From Halichoerus grypus (Eukaryota > Chordata > Mammalia > Carnivora > Phocidae): DNA of 64,000 bases. Below are positions 13,101-25,100 of the stretch, piece by piece (within the stretch, counting starts at the first letter, position 1; each line of letters opens with the position of its first letter). Under the pieces are notes generated by a model, which saw only the letters and a program-made list of their open reading frames with translations, was not told where the DNA came from and searched no databases. The position numbers were made by a program, and so were the translations under genes. The DNA is taken from NCBI RefSeq assembly GCF_964656455.1, contig NC_135717.1, forward strand, positions 153,067,793 through 153,131,792, read 5' to 3'.

Positions 13101-16100
13101 ACAGTGTGTTCTGGAGCTGATGAGATCAGTTGTGTGTGTGTGTTGTGGGGGGGGGGTCTCTGGGTCCAGGCTCTCTTCTCCTCCCCCGCACCCCCGTGTG
13201 ACCCTTCGCTGGATGGTGTTACCGCCCTCACACCTTGCTAGAGAGTGGCATCGGGTGGGCGGAACAGGTGTTGTGTCCGGCAGGAAATGTCCTCTGCAGA
13301 TTGCACCTCTCATTCTGAGCTGTGAGAGTCTGAGGGGCAGAAAAGACGGCTAACCACTGTGGTGTTGAAGAATATTCTCGTAACAGGCCTGTGCTAATGC
13401 CACAGTGGTCCCTGCTAATGCCAAAGCTGTCATTCAGATGACATTTAAAGCTCATAAGAATGTTCCAAAGTGTCTGCTAGGTGAAGTCAGGGGTCCTTCC
13501 AATCAGGTGTGTCATCCGTGACACTAAAGTGAAGGGATTTGACTATCTCTAAAGGTCTCTCACAGCGTGGGTGATTTATTTAACACGCAGGGAGTGCTTC
13601 TTGTCCACTGGGCACTGTTCCAGGGGCTCTTACAAACAGCCACTGCTTTAGTCCTCGCTACAGCCCGGCAAGGTAGAGCCTGTCATTATTCCCATTCTAG
13701 GGCACAGGGAGGCTGAGAAACTTGACCGAGTTCACGTGGCTCTTCTCACTGAGGCTCCAAGGCTAGAAGCAGATGCAAAAGGAATCATGCTAGAGACAGT
13801 GGCCCCTCTCATTGCTTGGAGCCCGGCCTGGAGCCCATGGCCCCGGCCTCAAAGGCAGCCTTGGCTAGGGAACTGGACCATGTCGTGAGAAATCCTGGTA
13901 GTTACATTCTCTGATGTCAAATTCGAAAAGGTAATGTCTCTTAAAATCTTCTGAAGAACCTCATGTCTGTGAGTTTATCAAAATGCTTCCTTCCTTCTAA
14001 TTCTGCTTTAACATCATTGACATCCAGTATTCCTTGAACACGACAGTGGTTGCCCTTGTCAGATAGGAGGCCTCTTTCAGCATCAAAGAGCCCAAGAAAA
14101 AGCAGGGGAGTGCTTAAGTTCCCAATTTCAGGCATACTCCTGGAGGCCAGGCTCGCTCCCAGGGGACAAGGTTAGGGTTCTCTCTAATAGTCCTCAGAGG
14201 GAGTCTGCTACTGGCCCAGGCTTAATTCCAAGTACCCAAAGAAGAAGCAGGAGCCCTACTGGCATTTTAACCAGTTTCAAGAATCCTTTGGGGTTCTGTC
14301 TTGGGTGTCAAAAACCGCACGTGTGATTTGTGTGTTGAGAATGTTCTGATGGGTCCCTTCCAAACGCTCTGATGAGCCCTGAGCCTCCTTTGCTAATGGA
14401 CTGAGCAAGGGTATCCCTCTGGCCCGGAGAAATAAGATTCTTTTTCATTTGCCTCCAGCTTTGGTGTGTCAGTGAGAAGAGCTAAGGGGATAGGCGGGGA
14501 GAGCAGAATTGCTGAGTGGTCGCAGGGACAACGCTAGTTGAATAAAGTTCTGGTTTTTTTTTTTTTTTTTAAGATTTTATTTATTTGTCAGAGAGAGAGA
14601 GCACAAGCAGGGATAGCGGCAGGCAGAGGGAGAAGGAGGCTCCCCGCGGAGCAGGGAGCCCGATGCGGGGCTCGATCCCAGGACCCTGGGATCATGACCT
14701 GAGCCGAAGGCAGACACTTAACCGACTGAGCCACCCAGGCACCCTAAATTTCTGTTTTCGTATAATACGTTTTAGGAATGAGAGATACCGGTAAGGGTTT
14801 CCACATGGTGATTTGTATTGGTTACTCTGTTTTCCTTTTTTTTGAGAAAAAAAGTATCACAATATTTCATAATTTTCCATAGAATTCTTAGGCTAAAATT
14901 CCAGCTTTTCTCTTAGGCTAAACAATATGAAATTACCAATATTAGACCATTTTAATATACAAAAATGGCAGTTTTGTAAGGTTAAATATAAGTTCAATCT
15001 TATATATGCAGAAAATCTATTTTTATAGAATTTTCTTCAACCTATGCCACAGAGAAATCCCACCTTCACTTGCACATTGGAGGATATGTACCTTCTGTTT
15101 ATTTCAGGAGTGATTTTACATTGTTGACATGAGTCCTTTTCGCCCTGTGTGGTCACAGTTCCTAATGCTGATAATGGAGGAGTCTACAGTTTTCTCCACC
15201 CTGTTCCAACATGGGCCAGTCATCATTGAAGGGGTATAGCCTTCTTGTCTCCTTGAATCGTGGAGCACTGTGAGACTGGAAGGAATTTAATTTGAAATTG
15301 CCCTGTGTTACCAGTTCTGCTCTGGCTGGAGAAACATTCCTGTCGCAGATCCATCTAGTGACATTAATCTTTCTTTGATTTAATTTGGTTTTCATTCCTA
15401 AAGTAGGGGTCCAGAGGATGCTCCCTGCCTCACAGGAGCACAGGAGGATTAATGAGTCACTCTTAGGAAAGCATTTGGAGCTCCTCAGATGGAACAAGCA
15501 GCATCATACTTTTAACACTTTAGATTCTGTGGCACTTTTCAAAAAGGCATTTCTGTCCTTAACTGGGCAGGAGCTGACTTATGCAAAATAGAAAATGGAA
15601 ACCTTCCCCCCCGACCCTGTTCCCCAACATCTGTAAATAAACTAGTTTCTGTTTTACAACAGCGTTAGTGTCACGTGGCGGGGGGGTGGTGTTCCAGCCG
15701 GAGAGCAGCTGTGAAAGTTAGAAATACACTTCATACACAGGCTCAGACACACACACAACTCATCCACTAATAAAATGCTTTTGCACTTGCTCTTGGGAGA
15801 TAATTTCAGAGTAGAATTTCCTTGGTACAAGCTGCGTCTGCGCTCTCCCAGTGCCTGAGCTCAGTGCCAGCAGTGAGTCGTTGCCAGCTCTTGAAAAGAC
15901 ATTTGAACTTTTGGCAGCACTCCTTATCGGGAAGGCCCATCCGTGGTGGTTGTGATTATAGAGTAAGGGTGCGCACGTTGAGCAAAACAAAGCATCTGAC
16001 AGTAGTGGAGTATTGGCTCAACACTCAACAGGATCCATTTGGGATTCATTCTTTGACAATTACCCAGAATGAATTACCAGCTTCCTTTTATAAAAAGATA

Positions 16101-19100
16101 CGTATTGGCTTAGAAACCGAGCATATCCAGCTCTTCATGGGGAGGAACTTTGCAACGCTGTTCAAACGTTCTCATAAACTTGGTGTCTGAGTGTTGCTAA
16201 GGGGGGGTGCCTGTGCCGAGTGTTCACTTGCATCAAATATGGAGGAGAACGGAAAAATCAGCCAGAAAACAACGAATGGCTCAAGGGGAAAGGAAAGGAT
16301 GTTTGGCAATAACAGCAGGACAGAATTCAGTGAGAGTTCAGAATCCACGCTGGAGACACTTGTCGGAGGCCTGATGGCCCAGCCAGCCCCCGCCCAGTAC
16401 TCCCGCTCCCTCCGAGATGTCGTGAACCCCAGCGGTTGGGGGCCCCTGGCCTCAAGGCAGCAGGTGGCTAGGCACAGCTGGCTGGACCGCTTCGCTCGGG
16501 GCGTCTCTGCAGGGTTGGCTCTGCTCTGTGTTCCTTCCTCTGTGGGTGCAACCTGAAGGAGGTTCGGCTTTAATCCTTTGGTGCTTGCTAGGCAGGTTTG
16601 TACATTCTGATAAGGAAATGTGCAGCAGGCCAGAGGAGAAATTCTAGGTTTCTACTTTTTTCCCAGCTGGGGAAGGCTGGGTCCAAAGTAGTATTAGAAC
16701 TTGAGAATGGAGGGGAAAAGCACTGAGCTGACAGTGTTCTAAAGCGAAGGCGTTAATCCTCCCTCCACAATCCCAGAATGAAGGCAAGGATTTGTGTATC
16801 CCTGACCTGCCTCTTCCTCAAGGCCCCTTTGTCTTAAATTTTTGTGGACTTAGCCCCTCAGAACGGTGAGGGCTGCCCTCTGCATCTTAGCATCTAGTCC
16901 CCTTGGCCTGAAGGGTGCTTCTTCTCCTGGCTGGTTGTAGGGGAGGGCTGCACTGGAGGGCCATTTGGCACTGGGTTCCACAGTCTTTCCAAAAGGCCTC
17001 AGGTGAGAACTCTTGACTTTATTGACAAAAGAGGGTATGCATGGGCATTGCAATAGTGTGTCAGTGTGGTAAACACATTTATTTGTCAAATGTGTGAATT
17101 TAAAATCTGTGGCAATTTTTTTTAGCAGCTCTATTGAGATATAATTTATATACCATAAAGGTCACCTTTTAAAATGTACAATTCAATGGTTTTTGGTGCA
17201 TTTACAGAGTTGTGCAATCATCACCACAATCTAATTTTAGAACATTTTCATCACCCCAAAGAGAAACTTGAATTCATTAGCAGTCACTCATTCTTCCGAC
17301 CCCTGCTTTAGGCAACTAGTAATCTTTATGTATAAATCTGTCTATTCTGGACATTTTATATAAATAGGATCGTACAATATGTGGTCTTTTGTGACTGGCT
17401 TCTTTCACTTAGCATATTGTTTTTGAGGTTCCCGTTGTAGCATGTATCAATACTTCCTTTTTATTGTATGGCAGTTTTTTTGTAGTATATTCATACAATG
17501 CAATAATACAAAGTAATTTTAAAAGAAAGAACTACTGGTAGCTGCAACAATATGGATAAACATCACAGACCTTATGTTGACCCTAAGAAGCCAGACATAA
17601 GAATATATTTATACAGTTGACCCTTGAACAATGCGGGTTTGAACTGTGCAGGTCCACTTACATGCAAATTTTTTTCAATAAATACAGTATAGTACTATAA
17701 ATGTATCTTATGATTTTAATATTTTTTCCTCTAGCTTTATTGCAAGAATACAGTATATAATACACAAACATACAAAATATGTGTTAATTGACTGTTCTTG
17801 GTAAGGCTTCCTATTGGGCTATTAGCAGTTAAGTTTTAGGGGAATCAAAAGTTCTATGTAGAGTTTCAAACGTGTGGGGGGGGAGTACCGCCTACCCCCC
17901 ATGTTGTTCAAGGGTCAGCTGTATTATATGATTCCATTTATAAATGAAGTTCAAGAAAAGATGGAAGTCAGACCAGTGATTACCTCTGGCTGAGGATGCA
18001 GTGGTAACTGACTGGGAGGAGATAACGGGGGTACTTCTTGGGACCTTGAAATATTTTATATCTTGATGTGGGTAGTGCTTATATAGGTATTTATTTAAAT
18101 GAACATTGACTGAGCTGCACACTTAATATTAGTGAACGTTAAGTGCCTTCCTGTAAGTTATACTTAAATTTTAAAGTTTTTATTTAAAAGTATATGCAAT
18201 TCTTATTATTTCAAAAGCTCCTTTTTAAAAATATGATATAGCTGCAGAAAAGAGAAGAAATCATAAGTGTACCGCTGGATGAACGATCACAAAGTGAGCA
18301 CGTCCTGTAACTACCACTCAGGTCAAGAAGTAGAACGTTATGGGTACTTTAGAAGTCCCCTCCTGGTCCCTAACCCCTCTCTCTCCTGCAAATATCTAAC
18401 ATTGTAGTTTGACTGTTTTTGTGTTCATTTAGGTTTTTTTTTAGCTTTATGTGAATGGAATCACACAGTATACATTCCTTTGTGTGGCTTCTTTTGCTCG
18501 GTATTATCATTATGAGGTTTATCCATGTAGTGTGTAGAAATAATTTGCTCACTTCCATTGTTCTGTATTCTGTGGTATGGACATACTCCCAGTTATTTAT
18601 TCATTGATGATATTTGGTTGTTTCCAATATGGGGCAATTACAAATAGTTAACTATCAGGATATGTACTTCTTTCTGTTGGGCATATACCTAGATGTGAAA
18701 TTGCTCTGTCATAGGATTAGACACCTGGTCTAGATAACAGTTTTTGAACACCTGTTTCAGCATTTCTTAATATAGTAGGAACCTCAAAAAGTTAGTGGCC
18801 CAAGGCTCTCTTGATCTCTGAGAGGCTGGGGTACGTCCTAGCCCAGCCTCATCTTCCCCTCCTCCAGGGCTGGCCCACCTCGCATTGGCCCCGAGACCCT
18901 GGCCTCCCTCTCCCAGCCTCACTACACCTCACTGCCTTGTCCATCTCCTCCACAGGACTGTGAGCTCCTTGAGGGTGGAGATAGTGTCTTGGTCATCATT
19001 ACAGCCCCAGCCTCCAGCACAGTGCCCAGAACACAGAATTTCTTGATAAATATTTAATAAGTGAGAGAATGTAAGATCCATCCAGCTATCTAATTCCTGG

Positions 19101-22100
19101 ATGAAGTTGAGAAATACATTAAATTTTGAAAACTCATATATTTTTTATCTTTGCTTTCAGATATCAAATGGATCCACTATAAAGGTCTTTAAGAAGATAG
19201 CAAATTTTCCTTCAGGTAACCAATATAATGTTAACCTTTTGATCTCACCCACCTTTCTAAAGTATCGCTTTTTGCCTCTCTCAGGTGTATTGTCACAAAG
19301 GTGAGACTGAGTTGTTGCTATGTAATTCTCTGAAATCGGAGAAAAGCCATTTGATCTGTTTCTGTTCCTAAAAATGTGAGCCTTGCAAGGAGGCAGACAG
19401 GAAACAGTAAAGAGCAGTTGGCCGGGACTGCCCAGTACTAAGGAAGTTGCTGCCTCTTGACAGCCCTAAACTCAGGACAGAATCTCAGCCTTCCTCGCTC
19501 TGTGCCAACTCCTCAGTAGGATGGGGGCTAATAGAGGAGACCCCTCTGGCAAACTAAGAGGGAAGCTTGTAGATAGTCACACAGCCCTGCAAGTGCTGAA
19601 CAAACAAGATAATCTACTTAGAAATCCAAATCTTTGATAGCATCTGCAAAATTCCCAGAAAGTGATCGAGACAAACCAAATGGGGAGCTTTTATGGGAAA
19701 GTCTATAAGCTAGTCTCTAAACTCTCTACCACCTCCCTGATAGCCTCAGGACAAGAAAACATTGTGATGGTGCCTTGAGAAAAACCCTAGATCCTGGTTC
19801 AGGTTGGTCTCCAGAGAAATCATATCCCAGCCAAGACAATCAGTCCTCAGCCCTTAGAAGGGTTCTGAGCCTCACCGACAGGACTTCTCACACACACAAC
19901 CGGAGGAGAGGCTTCATGATTCCTGGATTCAATACTAAGGGCAGCCTGGTAGGTCCCAAGACCTAGTCAGTGCAAACAGGGAATGCAGGGACTCCAGTTA
20001 AATGGAAAGAATAATTTGGTAGGTTGTAAGACACCCTTTTGGGGACCCCCCAGTCCATCATTACATCTGGCTGTAGTGAGAGAAGGCATCTTGCAGAGGG
20101 TGATGGTCATTCTGGCATAGGGGAATTGGTGTCCTTGTGTTATAAAAAGTGGAAGAGCTTTGTATTTTAAGCTTCAAAGATCAGGCCTTTGGCAGAGCTT
20201 GCTCTTTGGGGATCTTGCATTTGGATTTCTTCATGGGACCTCACGGCAGTCAATGCCTCTGCTTCTTCCCTGTCCAGTTCAGCTGAGAACCATCATTTTG
20301 ATCACTCCCCTGCTAACCCTTCAAACCTCCTGCCCCTGTCCCCTTTCACTACTGTCTCAGTTACAACCCCAGCCCTAGATGAACCCAACTACTGGCCTTT
20401 TCTGAACTATACCCAGGCAGCCACTGGAGGAAAGTACGATTGGAGTTATTATAAATTCATGGTGCCCACATGACGGGGGACCCTCAATGCAGCCTACACC
20501 CACTATTTCTCTAGGTAACTCACTCTGTGTTCTCCAGAATTCTACCTTCTCTCCTCAGAGCTCTCTGACCCACACAGCTCTGTCAGCAGCTGATTTGATC
20601 CTGCACCTCACAGAGAAAACAGGAGTCACAACTCCCTCAACGTCCAGCACCAAACCTCCCACCCCACCTGTGTCTGCCCATTTCTTTCTCTGTGGCTCCC
20701 CTGGCATTCCAGGGTTTTCCTTCCTCATGTCCAAGGCCAGTCTCTCACTTGTGCCTTCCATCCCATTCTTTCCAACCTTCCACACATTCTTACACCACAG
20801 ATAATCTTCTCTCCCCTAAACTTTCTATAGCTCCCTGCCTACTGCAGTTTTTTCCTTAGTGTTTCAAGGTGTTCTAGTCGCCCTCATCTTCAATACAAAA
20901 AACCTAGTGCCTTAATCCCTCTTTTCCCCCCATTTACTGCCACATTTCTTTCAGGGCTGTCCTCACTCTGTGCCACTCTCGCACTTGCTCTGGGAGCTCC
21001 AACTCATTGCCGTTCTTTTGGATCCCAGGAGGGCGTCGGTTCTTCCTGCCTTAGGGTCTCCTCCATTTGCCTGGCTAACTCCAGTCATTAAGTTCAGCTC
21101 CAACATCCCTTCCTCTGAGAAACCTCCCAGAGTAGGCTGGACCCTCGTTAGTTACTTTCTTAGCATATACTTCTTCATAAGCCTTATCACAATTCCAGTT
21201 AAATAACTGTATAATTAGTCATAGAAAGTTTCTCATCGGCTAGGATGTAAACGCCATTGAAGGGAACTAGGTCTGTCTTATCACTACCTTTTGCCTGGGA
21301 GCCCCTGGCACTCAGTAGGTGCCCCAGGTGCATTTGTTAATGAATAAGGCTTGAACCTCTCCTACCCCACCCCCAGCAAGGGACCACTCAGCCTGTTGGG
21401 AACCTGCTTCCTACTCCAGGCCCTGGCCCATTCTGTCTTCACGTTGTTAAGATCTTAACATGCAGCAGGGTGAAAAAAAAATGTAGCTATGAAGAGCTCA
21501 AGTGGAAGAGCTCGAGTAACCTCTTCTGTTCATAGCACAAATGGGGCATTTTATGAGAAGGCCAATTAGCCCGTGGTTGTTTTTTTAATAGACTGTTTTC
21601 TCTCCCTTTCTCTGGCGTTCAGATGTGGAATACTCAGAAGACCACTGCCATTTGGTGAGTTCAGGCTTTCTTGTGCTTGCCCCTGAGTTGGATGCCTTCT
21701 GTAGCATGAACGGTCTCCGTGGGTAACGCTTCTGTCTTCCCGTTAGATTTTACCAGATTCGGAAGCATTCCAAGATGTGCAAGGAAAAAGACATCGAGGA
21801 AAACACAAGTTCAAAGTAAAAGAAATGTATCTGACAAAGCTGCTGTCGACCAAGGTACACTTACTGTTCTGGGAGTGCTTTTATGGCTACCTTGGGGGTG
21901 TATGATGTGTTTGACTTAATTTCCACTGAAGTGTGAAAATGTTACAAATCCCTTGTGCCTTCTAGCAAAGCAAAATGAAAGTTTAAATTGTAAACACTTC
22001 CTACCCTCTTCTTTTTTATAAATGACGAAGATAACAGCACTTTACAAATTTTGACTGTTGTGTCTTCAATCAGGGATTTAATATTGTTCCCAATCCCTTT

Positions 22101-25100
22101 ACCTACCATTTCACTATTGTTATTTTTTAGGTTGATGGCATAATTACTTGTTTTTGTTTACTTGTTATTATAGATGAGCAATAAAACTCCCTCTCTGAAT
22201 TGCAAATAAATGAAGGGTGGGGTCAGTCACTATAAACCTAGTAAATCTTTTTTTTTTTTTTTCATTTTAAAGTTAAGGATGCTGTTCATCTATAAAAATG
22301 TCAGATGTAAAAGCCGGTGGAATACCAAATCAGAAGCAAATTTTACTTTATCTGGCTTGTAGTGGGATTAACAGAAGTCTGTGGTGATACTTTTTTTTCT
22401 TTTTTCCTGAAATGACTAGCAATATAAATGCTATTATCTACACCTGGCCCTGGTCTCCTGATGGGCATGCGTCTTCAGATTATAGCAGAGGGTATGCTTA
22501 GAGCTCAGTAGATTTGTTTAGTGGACAGGGGACAGCCAGAGCTCTTGATTTTCTCCTCTGTCCCACAGAGCTCTGCCTATTTGGCTTTTGTAAAACACTC
22601 AAATATTTTGGAAAGTACATAATAAAAACCTATAATGAAAATACATGCAACAAAAAAATTCAGGGAACTGAGCAACGTTGAGTTTTTCCAGGCTGAACAT
22701 AACCAATAAAAGCTAAACGTCCGTGGCATCTTGGTTTCTGTATACAGCCCTACAACTGACGTTTCAACTGCTAGAGATTTTTCTAAGATATCCTCTCTGT
22801 TGACTAAACAATCTTGTTATCAGCAAGAAGCTGATGAACCAAATGTAAACCTGGGCATGGATTTTCAGGGCCCTTGTCCCATACTGTGAGTGTTGGCCTC
22901 ATTTGATAATTTGACATATTTTCTCTTATATACATCATTTTCTCTGAACTGGGATTTCATTTTCCATTGTATTCAAAACTGCTACTTTTTTTTTTTTTTT
23001 TTTTTAATCTCCCAAGTCTGATGTTCTCTTTCAGGTGGCAATTCATTCTGTGCTTGAGAAACTTTTTAGAAGCATTTGGAGTTTACCCAACAGCAGAGCC
23101 CCATTTGCTATAAAATACTTTTTTGACTTTTTGGATGCCCAAGCTGAAAACAAAAAAATCACAGATCCTGATGTCGTACATATTTGGAAAACAAACAGGT
23201 GGGAACAAACAGTAGGTGATTACTAACTATTTTCAGAATCTGGGACAGAATCTTAACTGAAAGGAGGGCATGGATAGTCACAGGATTCATTATCCCTAGA
23301 TCAGAATCTTTTGGCGTGGTAAGCTATCAGGTCAGAGCAGATTCTTCCTCTGTTACTATTTTTAAATAAGAAACAAACCCTTCCTATGCTGAGATCCTAT
23401 TCTTTAGGATAAAATAAACAAACTTTATTATCTTTAATGCGTGAAAAATACCTTATGTGGAATGTTAAATTTAGCTTGACCAGCAAAAGAAATCAGTATT
23501 TTGTGGTTTTATTATACAGTTTTCCATTACAGAGTACTTAATCATTTGCAGTTACCAAGCTGTCTATACTCTGATTCTGCATGGACATTTCTGTTTTTAT
23601 GTGATCAAGTGCAGTGTTTAGATACCATGAGAATTTGCCAAAGGACTGTGTTTTGTTTTCTAACCTTTTACCTAAAGCTGAGGCAAGGCATCTGGGTCTC
23701 TTCTCAACTTCTTCTCAGTAAAGAAACATGGCTCATTACCTCTATTTGAAATACTTTGTGCGTGAGCTGTGAATAAGACTTGGTGTTAAGGTATAGTAGA
23801 AGTTTCCAATGCAATCTCAAGCCCTCCTGAGCACTGAGGGTGGGCAGACCAATTTAAATAAATATTAAAAGCTGAAGTTCCAGAGCTCTAGGTCTCATCT
23901 TCTCCCATTTAATCCAGATCTGTCCCAACTATCTACACTGGCTCACTGCCATCCTGTGCTCTAGGCTCTGATTCCCTGGTCCTGCTACTCCCACACCAAG
24001 CTTGGGTGCTGCAAGCACCCATTTCCACTGGGAAGATTGTGGCATCTGAGCAGGGGCAGTAGTCAGGAGAGTAGAGCTATGGAGAGGCCCAACAGCTTTA
24101 TGATGCAGGTAGTCTGCTAGGCCAGAGCTGAGAAGGAGATAATAATGGAAGGGCTCTGAATGATTCCCAAGTTCATGTTCAAATATTTGAGTACCTACTC
24201 TGTGCCAAGCACTGTTAGGTGCTGGAAATACAGCAATGAACTGAATAGACAAAAATCCATGTTCACACAGAGCTTGCATTCTAATGGGTGGAAGAGATCA
24301 TAAATAGGTGATTTACAGGATATTAGGTTAGTACAGCAGACAAGGTGGGAAAGGAGGATAGAGAGTAATAGGGCAGAGTGGTCAGAGGAGGCCTCACGGA
24401 GAGGATATTCAAGTCAGGTCTTGAAAGAGGTGAGGGCATAAACCATGAGACTATCTGGTTGAAGATAATATCTGGAAGATGGACAACAAAATCAAAAGTC
24501 CTCTGAGGCACACACTTGCCTGGTATGCATGAAGAACAGTGAAGAGGCCAATGGTGGAGTTAGAAGGAATAAGGGGAAAAGTAGCAGCTGGGGGCCTGGG
24601 CCCAGACCATGCAGTGGCTTTATCCCCAGGCGGAGGGAGAACACAGAGGGTTTTGAGTAGAGGAGAGACATGATCTGACTCCAGGTTAAGAAGATTGCTG
24701 GTAGTTGTGGGAGAATTAACTGTGGGGACCTAGGGAGCTAATAACCCAGGTGAGAGGCGACGGTGCCTTATGCCAGGGTGTAGCACTTAGAGGGGGTGAG
24801 AAGAGGTGAAGGTCTGGAGACATGATGAAATGTTTTCATGGGTAGCCATCATCTAACACAATCGAAAACTGTGGAGAAAATTCTCGTCAGTGGTCACTTC
24901 CGCGTTTCTCCTCTTCTAGTCCTCCCATCCAGCAGCGCTTGTCTGTTTAACCCTTTCTTGTTCTGAGTGATGCTGCCATCTGTCACTTGGTATGTTTGGC
25001 AAAGCAGACTTGCATACTTCAATAACAAGGGCAAAAACACCCATTTACAAACTGTGATAAACAGAGCATCCGCCTCCTACGAAGGGCTGTATCTGAAAAG

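Larger units (their letters stand above)
9446..19160 (+). other. PLXNC1: PLXNC1 intron, 9.7 kb
   Basis: GT-AG intron. It contains ancient repeats around 10010-10900, a GC/CpG-richer stretch at 10870-11780, a MIR copy near 13600, a SINE at 14554, then L1 pieces and a MER2 transposon at 17115-18730. 14750-17110 looks unique; I see nothing else in it. Confidence 0.8.

Noticed and set aside
16191..16556. 121-codon open frame on the + strand
   Set aside because: No known domain and no splice or promoter context. It is within a long PLXNC1 intron.
17892..18122. - strand frame ending QLTLEQHGG, resembling one at 25713-25976
   Set aside because: The similarity comes from the shared MER2 terminal sequences, not from a gene family.
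20189..20473. 94-codon open frame that looked vaguely like a viral structural or envelope protein
   Set aside because: No motif could be confirmed and no retroviral neighbours (pol, gag, paired LTRs) are present. Left as unassigned sequence.
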